The notes under the pieces are model-generated. The model saw only the letters and a list, made by a program, of their open reading frames with translations, did no database searches and was not told where the DNA came from. Source: Bromus sterilis (Eukaryota > Streptophyta > Magnoliopsida > Poales > Poaceae). Taken from it: 64,000 nt of DNA. Positions 1 through 10,594 of the stretch are shown piece after piece. The stretch covers positions 1 through 64,000 of the forward strand of contig CATLOQ010000001.1 of NCBI GenBank assembly GCA_950022295.1. The letters run 5' to 3'. The position numbers and the translations under genes are program-made. Position 1 is the first letter of the stretch. Each line of letters opens with the position of its first letter.

Positions 1-1968
1 TCTGAGAAGACAAAGGATAATGTCAAAGCTAGAGTCGATGTTAAGGAGCTATGTAATAGGCCGAGACAACACATGCAGCCTCCTGAAGGCAGACGAAAAG
101 GGTGGTTGAAGCCGCATTCGCAGTTTGTGCTTGATAAGGACCAAAAGAAGGAGGCATTCACGTGGCTGAAAAACGTCGTGATGTTTCCTGATGGTTATTG
201 TTCGAATATGAGCAAGGGAGTCAATATTGAGAAGGGAAAATTCACTGGGATGAAGAGTCAGGACTATCATATATGGATTGAGAGGTTGATGCCGGTGATG
301 CTTCGAGGTTATCTCCCTGAGCATATCTGGAGAGTGCTAGCGGAGTTGAGCCATTTCTTCCGCACGGTCTGTGCTAAGCAGATATGTCCCCTGATGATCG
401 AGAAGCTGCATGATCTAGTGCCGGAGTTGCTGTGCAAGTTAGAGAAGATATTTCCGCCCGGCTTCTTTACTCCGATGCTACATCTCATTGTGCACCTCGC
501 AAACGAGGCACTCTTGGGTGGACCGGTGCAGTTTCGTTGGCAGTTTTGTATTGAGAGAGAGTTCAAGTATATTCGGCAAAAATGTGGAAACAAAAATAAG
601 ATTGAAGCATGCATAGCTGAGGCAACTATCCTCCAAGAGATAGCAAACGCCACGACAGCGTACTATGCCGATGAAGTTCCCAGTATGCATAACCAGGTAC
701 CTCGGTACAATGTCGACGAGCCCAAGCGTGACCCCAAGCTCCTCCTCTTCAAGTTTCCCGGTGGCAAGGCCGGTGGCGCAAAACCTCATACCTTGTCCAA
801 CCAAGAGAAGGAGTGCATAATGTTGTATGTGCTTATGAACATGGGGGAAGTGGTGGACGATCAGAAGAAAAAGAGTGGGGAGGAGGAGGAGGAGGAGGTG
901 GTGCCCAGTTACCTTAGGTAAAATGGCGACTTAATTACTTTGCAACTAATAACTTGGGTTCGTTCTAATACGTATTTTATCCTTCTAGCCAATTTGTGGA
1001 TGAGCTGTGGCCGGGACCAACGGATCCCGATGCTGCGCAGTTGGACGCTCTTCTGAAAGGGGGTGCCTCGGGAAGAAGTTTCACGTCATGGTTCAGGGAG
1101 AAGGTAATTCGTAACCTATCCCTCTTAATTACCTGGCAACTTGGCCCTCTTGTTACACGTAACTAATGCACGATTCGTACTAAACTTGTAGGGAGCTGAT
1201 CCCGCAGTGATGATGTCAGATGAGTTGAGATGTGTCTCCCAGGGTTTTAACAGTAAAGTCAACATGTATGAGAAGTATGATGTGAATGGGTATCGCTTCC
1301 ATACAGAGGGCCACCAAAATAGTCGACCGGGTGCCAAAACTATAAATACCGGGGTCTTCACCAAGGGACAAGATGACTTTGATTACTATGGAAGGTTGCA
1401 GAACGTATACGAGCTGACGTTCAACACTGGGCCCGTAGAACTCAATCTCGTTGTGTTCAGATGCCACTGGTTCGATCCACGCGATGGACAGAGAAATACC
1501 CCTTCCATCGGGTTAGTTGAAGTTAGGCCTTCAAGCACCTATAGCGGATCCGATGTCTTTGTTGTGGCTCACCAAGCCAGACAAGTTTATTACTTGTCCT
1601 ACCCATGCCAAAAAGAAGTACTCCAGGGCTGGGAAGTCGTGTACCAGGTATCTCCACATGGCAAGCTACCCATGCCGTGCGATGAAGATTACAACAACAT
1701 TAACCCTCAAACATACGAGGGAATTTTCTATCAAGAGCAAGAGAACTTTGGAGACTTTGGCTTAGAAGGCCTTGAGGACCTCGAGAACGATGCAGACACC
1801 CGTGGTGAGATAGTCACGGATCTAAACGACATAGATATGCTCACCAAGGCACATGAAAATGAAGAGCCTCAGAGTGATGATGATGACGAGCCTCCCGACG
1901 CTTTATACACACGTGATAGTGACAGTGATGAAGAGCCTCAGAGTGATGATGATGATGATGAGTATTAG
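1..1968 (+). CDS. TNP2/TNPD-like CACTA transposase, C-terminal part (5' partial)
   Basis: This would be the main transposase of the CACTA element, which acts on the terminal repeats to excise it. The frame is open from base 1, so the gene starts upstream; an internal ATG at 73 is not the start. I infer three exons: 1-917, 989-1103 and 1192-1968, with GT-AG introns 918-988 and 1104-1191 whose phases join cleanly. The visible protein is 602 residues. Residues about 84-225 match DUF4218 (MKSQDYHIWIERLMPV, then IFPPGFFTPMLHLIVHL and LGGPVQFRW). Residues about 415-490 match DUF4216 (VVFRCHWFD, then FVVAHQARQVYYL and GWEVVY). The tail is a low-complexity acidic stretch with EEPQSDDDD present twice. 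The catalytic Transposase_21 region lies upstream of the window. No stop or frameshift is seen. Confidence 0.9.
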
Positions 1969-2179
1969 TATTTATGTTGAAGAAAAGATGATGTTGATGA
2001 TATTACTATGTATCTCGATACTATATGTATGTTATTTTGGATGTGCTATGATGAATTGATGAGTATTAGTATTAGTATTTATTTTCATCTTAATTGCATT
2101 GCGTCTTTATGCTTCTTAATTGCATTGCTTCTTTATGCTTAATTGTTTTCTTTTTTCTCAATGCAGGTGATTGGCCAAT
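1969..2179 (+). other. Short spacer between the two CACTA genes with a splice-acceptor-like site
   Basis: This 211-bp spacer is T-rich and holds a 26-bp tandem duplication (unit TTAATTGCATTGC..., starting at 2090 and 2116). At 2144-2166 a pyrimidine-rich tract ends in ATGCAG, a good plant splice acceptor, 13 bases before the ATG of the next gene at 2180. In maize En/Spm the two proteins come from one pre-mRNA by alternative splicing, so the site could mark a spliced 5' leader here. No clear TATA box is seen. Confidence 0.5.
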
Positions 2180-4682
2180 ATGAGTAGTGGCAAGGCATCA
2201 CCTCAGTCCTTGCTTCAGGGGTTAAAGAAGACGAAGACTGGAAGAGCAACCACCTCACGGTACGCTGCCGAGGAGGTAGGAGGAGGAGGAGGAGGGGATG
2301 CAGGCCGAGGACGAGGTGGACGTCCCCCGAGGTCTGACCGAGGAGGTACATTCCATCTTCCACTCTTCTTATGCTTGGTATTTATTTTTCAACATGCTTC
2401 TTAATTGTTTACCTTATCCGATTGCAGGAGTTCGAGGACGAGGTCGAGGACGAGTGCGAGGTACCGTCCTTTTGAGTGACATACCCTCCGCTTCTGGCGA
2501 CGTGGCTTCGCAGTCCGCGTTCTCAGAGTCTGGAGACGAGGAGATGGAGTCTCGAGGAGACGAGGAGATGGTGACTGCAGAGTCGGGGCCGTCGAGTACG
2601 TCGACGAAGAAGGCCAAGGTCCGTGGGGAAACAGAAGTCCCTCAGGTGGAGCCTGCCCCGGAGGATCGGATCCTCATTTCACCTGCCAGCCAGGAGTAAG
2701 TGGCTATAGTTTCATTTTGTTGACAACAACTTGGCATGTACTAATGTTTGATTCTTGTGCAGCAATTGGCATCATCCTGTGGGCGCTCGAGTCCCTGGCT
2801 GCATGCTTGGAGCTATTGTTAGGAAGTTTTGGCCGGGCTTCTACACCACCGATGACGGCACTCAGAAGCTAGCCACGACTTGGAAGCACTACGAGCTCGC
2901 AGCTTGTCCCCCCTACGGGAAAGCTTCTGACGCCATGATCCACAAGTTTTGGGTAAGGCAAACTCATGACTCTCACATTTTTTTGTTCATAGTTCATGAC
3001 CCCGACATGCTAACTCATGAACCTCAAACTTTTTTTATGCATGATTGTAGAGATTCTATAGGGTGATTCCGGAGGAGCAGGAGGCGGCGAACAAGACTTT
3101 GCGGAATCATTGCAAGAGGATATGCAATCAGCAGTTCTATAACCAGGGTAATACTGCCAGGAGTCAATACAACACGGCGGTATCGGGCAAGCCGTTGCCG
3201 AAGCATGAGATGGTCAAGTCACGAACGACGATGACCGCGGAACAGTACGACGAGGTATGTAAGTTGATGCTAAGTTGCAATTGCAGTCATTTGTTCTTCA
3301 CATGGCTATTGGTTTTTCAGGTTAGGCCCGATTGGGCGTTTGGCAAGGAGGATGCATGGAGGGCGTTGACTGCGAGGTGGCGCGGGAAAGACGAGGAGTG
3401 GAACGCCTTGAGCCAGCGGAACAAGGCGAACCGCGGCAGCGGGGGGACACACCGGGCGGGAAACCTCGGCAGCCAGCGCTACAAGGCCAAGCTGGTATGC
3501 ACATACATTTATTTTCCCTCACGCCTATTCCTACTTGGTACTCATAACATATCTTTGGCGATGCAGGTGGAGAAACTAGGGAGGCCCGTCGCCTCATATG
3601 AGTCGTGGGATTCGATGAGGATGAAGAATCCCGATCTGTCCCAGCCTCAGCCCCAGCTTCCCGAGTACTTCGGCACTGCCAAAGAGGACGGTGATAAGTA
3701 CCTCGAGGCGATGATCTCTTTTAACCCGGAGCTGGAAGACCCTAGAACCGCGGAGCCCGACGAGAGAGCGGTGGTTGTGTCGGGGGGAGGCCTTCAGCAC
3801 GGCCGTCTGAAGGTTATGGACAAGATGATCCCGCGCACTCCCACTTTGAGCCTCACGCGGATCAAGGCTACCCTCGGCGCCGACGACCCCGCACCGCCTC
3901 CTCGACGACGGCCTTCCCAGCCTGGCTACGATGTAAGTTTCTCTCATTTCCATCCCTTCTCTGACAATACTACTTCCTCAGTGGCTTAGTTGATGAGATG
4001 GTCCAATTTATGTAATTGTAGGCTGCTTTAGAGGCGGCATACAAGGCCCACAACGACAACTATTTGCTGGAGCTTGCGCAGTGGAGGCAGAGAGCAGAAA
4101 TCCACGAGGCATGGAAAGAGGAAAAAGAAGAGGTAAGTTCCAACCAATCTTTTTGCAAAAGATGACAAGTCTCACTTTTCATACTTTTGTGCAATGCCTG
4201 ACATGTTAACTATCTTGCAGGCTATAGTCAGGGCTCTTCGTGCGGGAGTGCAGCCCGATATACCGGACCGACCTCCTCGACCCGGGCTTAGGCCAGAGTA
4301 TTTCTCGAAGGATGAGTTCGCCAACAACATGTACTACGCCGGCTATACCCCGGTAATTTATTTGCCCAATCAACTTTTACCGCTTTCATGTGCCTTGGCG
4401 GTTGCTAACTATTGCTCAAACGTGTAGGGAACGGGAGCCTCCGGGACTGGACCCTTTGGTCGTGCTGGTGCCTCGCCGTCGTCGTCCCGCGCGGTCACAC
4501 CGGTGCACCCTGGTCCCGGTGGTGGTGATGCCTCGCGCGAGAGCACTCCGGTTCATGGTGGCGTGGGATCACCTGCTTCCGGTGCTGATTCGACGGCGCC
4601 TCCGCGTCGTCAGTCGCCTATGCTCACGCGCGGAGACCTCGGTCTCTCCGGCTCGACTCCCTCTCCGGACGCGACGAGCTGA
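2180..4682 (+). CDS. TNPA-like CACTA protein (plant transposase, Ptta/En/Spm family)
   Basis: This is the second CACTA gene. By analogy with En/Spm TNPA its product should bind the subterminal repeats at 5007-5500 and bring the element ends together in the nucleus. I infer nine exons: 2180-2345, 2428-2695, 2763-2952, 3051-3254, 3321-3494, 3567-3932, 4022-4132, 4221-4352 and 4428-4682. All have GT-AG borders, and the sum of 1866 bp gives 621 residues without a stop. The N-terminus is Gly/Arg-rich (RGRGGR type, residues about 45-90), followed by an acidic Ser-rich stretch. Residues about 145-370 resemble the Transposase_24 domain, including HHPVGARVPG, KFWPGFY and the conserved-looking NKANRGSGGTHRAGN. 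Residues about 455-500 are Glu/Lys-rich and helical; the C-terminus is Gly/Ser/Pro-rich. The exon model is inferred and not supported by transcripts. Confidence 0.82.
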
Positions 4683-5006
4683 GGATGATGCTACGGCGGC
4701 CGGGTAGATGTCTCTTTGTAGATATGTTTCTTATATTCGGATGTTGTTATACTGCGTAAGCTATACTATGTAGCTTGTGCATGTTTGGACTTGTTATGTA
4801 CCTATACTATGTATCTTAGCTTGGATGTTTGATTGTTGTTATGCTATCTATGGATACGATGTTTTGGTAAATGCTCGGGTCGATGTGAATGTGCTTATAT
4901 CAGTGCCTGTAAAGCTCTATAATAATCTAGAATATATTATGTATTTGTTGGAATTTCTATATGCAGGAAAATTTTAAAAACAAAAAAAACAGGAAATATG
5001 GCAGGA
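4683..5006 (+). other. 3' non-coding region of the TNPA-like gene
   Basis: This AT-rich stretch follows the TGA at 4680-4682 and runs to the first subterminal hairpin. It contains repeated tatactatgta/ttgttatg-like phrases and an A-rich run near 4971-4992. It probably holds the transcript's 3' UTR. No further gene is supported; a 66-codon open frame here has no recognisable features. Confidence 0.5.
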
Positions 5007-5500
5007 CCTACGCCGACGGCCAGGCCGTCGGCGTAGGCCTTATCCTGTGCCAAATGGCACAACCTACGCCGACGGCCTGGCCGTCGGCGTAGGGCCTCTG
5101 CCCAGATCACACGAGGGGGCGACGCGTGGCCTGCCTGGGAGGGGACCTACCCCGACGGCCTGGCCGTCAGCGTAGACCCCAGGCCCGCCCATCCCACAGC
5201 TTGCCACGTGGCTACCTAAGCCGACGGCCCGGCCGTCAGCGTAGAGGGCGACCAGGCCTAAGGGCCGTTAAGCCCAGTGCGGTGCCCACTGGCTCTACGC
5301 CGACGGCCCTACGCCGACGGCCACAAAAGGCCCGTCGGCGGCCCGTATACGCCGACGGCCTGGGCTACGCCGACGGCCTTTAGGGCAACCCCGAGGGAAC
5401 CCTGGCCCGACGGCTATACGCCAACGGCGGCCGTCGGGGTAGGCCTACGCCGACGGCTTTAGGGCCTACGCCGACGGCAGCCGGCCGTCGGCGTACTGCC
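5007..5500. repeat. CACTA subterminal repeats and hairpins (CTACGCCGACGG motif)
   Basis: The motif CTACGCCGACGGCC occurs many times in both orientations. Two perfect 31-bp hairpins (15-bp arms, 1-bp centre) lie at 5007-5037 and 5063-5093. Degenerate versions follow at about 5143-5176 and 5218-5244, then direct copies at about 5295-5480. Such GC-rich subterminal arrays are the known binding region for TNPA-type proteins in CACTA elements, so this is probably the cis-acting target of the neighbouring gene product. The open frames across it, rich in RRPGRQRR-like phrases, only reflect the repeat. Confidence 0.88.
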
Positions 5501-5514
5501 TACGTCCCGTAGTG
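5499..5514. repeat. CACTA terminal inverted repeat, right end
   Basis: The sequence CCTACGTCCCGTAGTG ends here; its complement begins CACTACGGGA, the hallmark of the superfamily. The left partner is outside the window. The bases just outside are GTA, a candidate 3-bp target duplication. Confidence 0.85.
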
Positions 5515-5954
5515 GTACATGTAGGATGATACTATCATCTGTAGTACAGTACATACGTGCAGTACCGACCTATTCCCTAGCTACGTCCATTTGCATTATC
5601 ATAAATTTAACATTTCCTCTCTGTAATGGAATACCCCTTCGGATTCCAAAATAAAAGGTGTATTATCATTGAGGAAGATGAACAGTGTAGCCAGGTCTTC
5701 TCCTTGCTGACGTTGACGAAGATGGTGGTGAAGTTTTGAACCAGGGCCTCCTCCCCCCTGTATGTGCACATTACACACGTTCACCTGGTGCAGACGTACA
5801 CGTACCCTGGTCGCCGGGCGTTCTGGTTCGGCGCGTTGATTCGTATTCACTGTCACTAGCAATATATTAAAATATATTTATGAACAATTTTATATTTATG
5901 AACAGATGAAGTCACTAGCAAAAAGTATTTGTTTGTTTGGTACTAACTGTCATT
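5515..5954. other. Intergenic sequence without a recognisable gene
   Basis: This region was read on both strands. An 87-codon minus-strand frame at 5599-5862 matches no family I know and shows no supporting context. The middle (about 5690-5850) is locally GC-richer than its surroundings and might be an old gene remnant, but nothing supports that. Confidence 0.4.
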
Positions 5955-6096
5955 ATACTCCCTCAAAGAAAGGCACATACATTTTCATCGAAGTCAATCA
6001 ATGAAAACTTTAACCAAATTTATATAAAAAATATGAACTTGTACGTTATTAAATTATTATTATTAATGCACAATGAAATATATTTTGATGTTATAC
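5955..6096. repeat. Probable MITE fragment (TACTCCCTC end)
   Basis: The fragment begins TACTCCCTCAAAGAAAGGCAC and continues with an AT-rich body (tttaaccaaatttatataaa) of a type common in grass Stowaway/Mariner-like MITEs. A second TACTCTCCTTCACGG-like end follows at 6094. The matching right end of the first element was not found, so it is either truncated or nested with the inverted repeat that follows. Assignment is from memory of the consensus style. Confidence 0.5.
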
Positions 6097-6265
6097 TCTC
6101 CTTCACGGTTTAGAAGGCACAGTTAAACTTGTGTGCGTTTCCATAATAGACATGGTTTAAGGAGCGAAGTCAATTACTTCTATTTATTAATACTACTACT
6201 TCACTCGGAATACCTTGGTTCCAGAGATTTCCAAGCGTGCCTTCTAAACCGTGACGGAAGGACTA
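6094..6265. repeat. Small inverted-repeat element (MITE-like)
   Basis: The arm TCACGGTTTAGAAGGCAC at 6103-6120 has a perfect 18-bp inverted partner at 6237-6254. The outer ends (CTCTCCT and GGAAGGA) pair imperfectly. The spacer is about 116 bp and non-coding. The structure fits a MITE of about 170 bp or a paired end of the preceding fragment. Target duplications are not clear. Confidence 0.6.
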
Positions 6266-6846
6266 CCAATTTAGTGTTGTGATTGTTGCTAGTTTTTTGT
6301 AAACTTCTCGATCTTTGTATTGTTTGATTTTGACCAAAACATATACGACTTTCTTTTAAAAAGTAGAGAGAGTGGTATTTATTAATTGGGTTTGTCATTA
6401 ATGATGACCATTTGATTCCCCGCAAAAAAATGGTGATCATTTGATGACTCCAATTATGTTATGATAGGTCAGGTGATTAGTGATTGTTGTAAGTGCACTT
6501 CGATGACTATTGAAACAACAATTAAATTGATCACGTGCTCAGTATCCTTGTAATTAATACGATGTTCTTGATTAACTATGTTGATTACAATTAATTTCTC
6601 TGTCTGCAATTTTGCTTAAATTAATGAGTTAAATTAGTATCAAGAATGGAAGGCACAGGCTTTTGAACATGAAAATATCACATGCCGTTGTTTGAATCAA
6701 TCAATCAACAAAGCTCGATGTCAGACGTACTACCACAGAACAAGTAACTGTAGCTAAAACAGTTTGCCAGCGTTGTACTTGTAGCTAGATTCTACCAATA
6801 AACTAATCATTCTTTTTGGGAATACGCTGAGTGAGCGAGCTCTACC
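6266..6846. other. AT-rich intergenic sequence, nothing recognised
   Basis: No gene, RNA gene or clear element was found on either strand. The stretch is AT-rich, with several ttaattaa-like and ttgattaac phrases. Confidence 0.4.
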
Positions 6847-7690
6847 CAGGGGCGGAGCCAGAAAATTTAGCCGTTGGGTTCAATCATTTACTCTTTCAAA
6901 GAAATTGATACTAACTGCGAATAATAAAGTCTAATTGCAAAAAAGTATAACATCCATGAAAAGTATAATGAAAATAAATAATGTATCATGTATCATATAT
7001 TGTGTTGCATTGAAAACTGAAAAGTGCAAGACATACCGGATCAATAAAATTATAAAACTCTTGCTTAAATATTATAAATAAATAATAGAGTGGTATCAAA
7101 TAACTTGGTAGCTCTAAGTTTAGCTACTTATCTGCTTGAAAAATAATTAAAGTTAGGTTGACAAGTCCAAAATAAAGTACCATCAGCAAAAGAAGGGTGT
7201 AAAGCCACTTACATTTTAGAGCGACCATATTCATCAAATCAATCTGGATTAAATCTCCGTTGAGTATCTCCAATCTCCCTCTGTGGTTATTCAAATTTCG
7301 GTGGTGGCTTGTAAGCTCCCCTAGTTAAATATATGCACCTAATCTCATATTGATTCTTTGAATTTCTTGTGTACTCTAAATTTCAGATCAAGCGGATCAT
7401 AAAGCAATTCATCTAAGTTAATTTCTGTGTGAATAGTAGACTTCAGAAGACTAGCTGTAGTGACAATTGATGCTACGTATAATGCATGATATTGATGCTC
7501 CTGTATCATTATTTGGATCTGGTGATCGAGTTTTCTTCGAGTAATACCACTCCATAGCCTAGATTAATCAAACCTCTACCGGGGAAGAACATGAGCGAAT
7601 ACCGGAACGGCCCAGACCCATGTGCAGTATGAACGTCTAGGATAAAATGCACCGAGTAGCTCGGCCTACATTAGCATTTTCGAGTGACTT
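6847..7690. repeat. Possible hAT-like element, one terminal motif only
   Basis: CAGGGGCGGAGCCAG at 6847-6861 is a terminal motif I associate with grass hAT-type non-autonomous elements. It is followed by non-coding AT-rich DNA. I did not find the complementary end (CTGGCTCCGCCCCTG) downstream, so the element is truncated, rearranged or misassigned. The rest of the interval, about 6900-7690, has no coding signal. Confidence 0.35.
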
Positions 7691-7691
7691 G

Positions 7692-8060
7692 GGCCATCTC
7701 CAGCTATTGGAGGCTCCCAAGAGCACTTCGACGCTATTTTGGAGCAAAAAAATATCTCACCGGCGCTATTTCGGCATTTGGAGAGGACAAGTTTCCAGTC
7801 ATATACCCATCCCAAGCAAAAGTTGTCTCATAAACTTTTAATGCCGGCGCTATTTTAGAGAAAAAAAGACACATGTAAGCACATGATTGGCTATAGTTTC
7901 ATTCGGCGCCCCGTTTCTGGGGGCCTCTTGGGATCGCCGGCGCTATTTTGGCGCTTAGAAACCGCTTGGGACGCGAGTGAAAGATTTTTCGCCGATTTGA
8001 ACGTAAAAAGTGATTCGGAGACACTTGGGGGTCGCTTGGGGGACGGCTGGAGATGCTATT
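7692..8060. repeat. MITE-like element with CATCTCCAGC termini
   Basis: CATCTCCAGC at 7695-7704 pairs with GCTGGAGATG at 8046-8055. Both lie beside related sequences (GGCTCCCAAGAG and CGCTTGGGGGACGG), as in known grass MITEs that begin with GGGCATCTCCAGC. Inside, the phrase CCGGCGCTATTT occurs three times, near 7760, 7844 and 7938. No open frame of note was seen. The superfamily and target duplication are not resolved. Confidence 0.6.
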
Positions 8061-8300
8061 AGTCTCTTTTTACCAACAAAGATTTATATCCGACCTCCCC
8101 TCCGCTTGGACAGTTAACAACCTCGACATGATTGCCTTTTTGGACCTAATACGTAGGATAATATGTTCATGTGATGTTAGTATTTATCTAGTTCAGTATG
8201 AACATTGGATATGTTTTACTCTTGTTTCTTAATAAAATTGTCCATTAGTGGTGATTCGGTTCGTGGCACTCTTAAATGCAAATAGAAAGGCATATCGACT
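8061..8300. other. Intergenic sequence, nothing recognised
   Basis: No coding or repeat signal was recognised on either strand. Confidence 0.35.
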
Positions 8301-9456
8301 ACCTAAATGCAAATCAAACCTCACATGCATGGCATCAAAGTTTTCCTTCTGAACTTTGACTGTGATACGACCCTACATAATAATTTACTACGCGATGTCG
8401 ATTTTACCTTATTTACGCGCTGCGGATGGGTTGCCGGATGGCGGCATGGCAGTTGCATGCGAGTCCTCGTGATGGCGGCGGCGGGCGGCACGTACGCAAC
8501 ATCCGGCATGTGGTGGGGCACGACCGCAGCGGATCCCAGTGCGGCGCAGATCATCCGGCATGCGGTGGTGCGGTTGTGACGTGTGCCCTTGGGGAGGATG
8601 GTTATCCTCGCCCAAATCCGTCGGGCGGTGCCGGCGGCGGCCGGACTAACGACTGCGGATTGGATCGGAGCGGCGTGGGGGCCAGCTGCCGTGATTAAAG
8701 GTAACGGTCCTAGGGTTCCAAATCGCGTCGGGACGAAGATCTGTCTCACGTGTGTTTTCTTTGATCTCGCCAGAGTGTCGGGTTCCAAAAGGCTCCACCG
8801 GCGAATTCTTCCCATGGGCGTATGCCTGCAGATTGCTGGATCGGGTGAGATTTGGTCGCAACGCAAGGAGTGGCGCGAAGCTCTGCTTCTATTGCCATCA
8901 TGGGAAAATTCATTGTGAAATCATAGGTCGAGAATGTCATGAAGGCTGAGATTGGAGGACTAGCAATGGTGATTGGAGCCTTTGCGTCGATGAAGTACTG
9001 GCTTGGAGTTCCAAAAATTGTGGCAGTGGTATGTAAGCGGGGCGGCAGCACAGGTGAAGTTCAAAGCCTTGTCTCTTAGGGTGAAAGTCCAAGGTCGGCC
9101 CTTAATTTGTGTTGTGCCTAGCAATGGTCTTGTTGAAGACATTGTTTTGAGAGCGGGAATTATCTTGAGGGTAAAAACCCAAGGTCTGACCTTAATTGGT
9201 TGTGCCTGACACCGTTTCCTTCTTGAAGGCGTTGCTTTGGAAGAATTGGACTTTAGGTGTTGGTTTGGTGGTGTTTGTGTTGCTGCTGCAAGGATTATAA
9301 CTCCTTAGCGTGACTTTCCTTTTTACTTCTTCTCTCTCTTTTTATTTTGGTTGGCTGAGTGCATTTGTACTGCCTTTTGGGCATTGCGTAGTTGCAGAGA
9401 CCGGATGTAATTGGTATCTTTTTTATATTAATATATTCTCCTTTTCCAAAAAAAAA
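8301..9456 (+). mobile_element. Possible retroposon or LINE-like 3' tail, non-coding
   Basis: This segment is clearly different in composition from its surroundings. It is GC-rich at about 8400-8720, then moderate in GC with TTG/GTGG-rich phrases, and ends with ATATTAATATATTCTCC, a pyrimidine run and an A9 tract at 9448-9456. Two diverged copies of a short phrase (GGGTGAAAGTCCAAGGTC... and GGGTAAAAACCCAAGGTC...) lie about 90 bp apart near 9080 and 9170. Several 60-180-codon frames overlap on both strands but none shows reverse-transcriptase or other conserved motifs. The A tract and the style of the tail suggest retroposition. A decayed gene is the alternative. Confidence 0.35.
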
Positions 9457-9725
9457 GAACTACAACATGTTAAACTTAAACCCCATTATTTAAGCCAGGA
9501 GATTAGCAAAAATATTTAATGAAATTATACATGGCCCCTTTACTTGTATGATCTCATTTGCATGTATTTTTTCTTCTCAGCATACTATATGTTTGAAGAA
9601 AACATGAAAAAAATGTGCCTTATCATAATTTATATTTTTACAAAAGCATCAATCACAGAAGTTGCGCTGAACCATAGGGCAGCAAACTAAGACATGTATA
9701 TATACATTATGAATTCCATGCACGA
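9457..9725. other. Downstream flank of the DUF6598 gene
   Basis: AT-rich non-coding sequence lying 3' of the minus-strand gene. It probably includes its 3' UTR. No specific polyadenylation signal is assigned. Confidence 0.35.
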
Positions 9726-10576
9726 TCAGGTGGATCCGCGGCTACCTTGGAACACCAACTCCCACATCCACGAGTGAACCGTTTGTCGGGGTAGAGGCCG
9801 AGAAAACAATTTGTGATGGAGTTCTCTCGACATTGGCCTGGATAGAACAGCTTTCCAAGCAACCTTCAATTGCAGCTCGTAGGACCGTATGTGTAGAACA
9901 ACTCTTCACAAGGGTATTGCAGAGCGACCACAGCGCCTTCATTTTCATCATGACCATCAACAAAGTAGACGTTGAGCACCATTTCTCCGTCGTCCCTGCT
10001 GATAGGGACAGCTATCAAATTACGAGCTAGCAGAAGAGAACCATCATCTCTAATTAATCCCTGATCGGCTGCAACCTCTTTGCTGTTATCATCATCGTAT
10101 TCGAATAGTGTGATGGGATAATCTTCGAAGTCATCGGTCCAAGCAATCACTTTGCCACTGAAAGGCACACCACGCGGTCCCTCCAGAATTTTGACTTCAA
10201 GGGTGGCTTCCACAGGATGACGAACGGGGGTGCATACCAATTCAACTATGCTAAGCCAACTAGTTAGATGCCGAGCAATAGCTCGATCACCATAACAGTT
10301 GAGATTGTGCTCCAGTATACCTTTGCTACAATCTTCTTTTGCCATCCCAGAAGCACCTTTGATCTTTAAGTTTGTCTCAAAAAACATGCTATCCAGTGCA
10401 ACAAAAGCTCGACGTGGTCCTGTCAAAGTTAATTCCTCCTCCTGCACAACATACATAGTAAGTTAAATAAACAAGCTATATCCAAAATTCCAAATACAGT
10501 CCAAAACCACGTTAATTTGACTAATGTAAATTCAAGGGGTTCCAAGATAATGTTAAACTAGCTAAGGGAACATCGC

Positions 10577-10594
10577 CTCTCTCTCTCTCTCTCT
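10577..10594. repeat. (CT)9 microsatellite
   Basis: Nine CT units lie inside intron 2 of the minus-strand gene. Confidence 0.9.

Larger units (their letters stand above)
1..5514 (+). mobile_element. 3' part of a CACTA (En/Spm-type) DNA transposon
   Basis: Two transposase-type genes in the same orientation are followed by a repeat-rich subterminal zone and a terminal repeat whose outer end, read inward, is CACTACGGGACGTAGG. That is the CACTA signature. The left end and the catalytic N-terminal half of the first gene lie outside the window, so neither the full length nor the 3-bp target duplication can be confirmed. The base triplet just outside the end is GTA. Reading frames and splice sites are intact in what is visible, so the element may be fairly young. 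The class is certain; the family name within grass CACTA elements is not assigned. Confidence 0.93.

Noticed and set aside
1216..1467. Minus-strand frames over the transposase genes, also at 49-804, 1125-1364, 2414-2617 and 3594-3953
   Set aside because: They are shadows of the + strand exons, which carry the conserved domains.
5126..5462. Arg/Pro-rich open frames across the subterminal zone
   Set aside because: They are translations of the CTACGCCGACGG repeat in an element end and have no independent support.
5599..5862. 87-codon minus-strand frame
   Set aside because: No recognised family, no splice or promoter context, and composition like non-coding DNA.
6201..6440. 79-codon minus-strand frame
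   Set aside because: It overlaps the inverted-repeat element and AT-rich DNA and has no recognisable protein features.
8321..8918. Overlapping 90-181-codon frames on both strands
   Set aside because: High GC content leaves several frames open by chance. None shows a known motif, and the frames overlap heavily on opposite strands.
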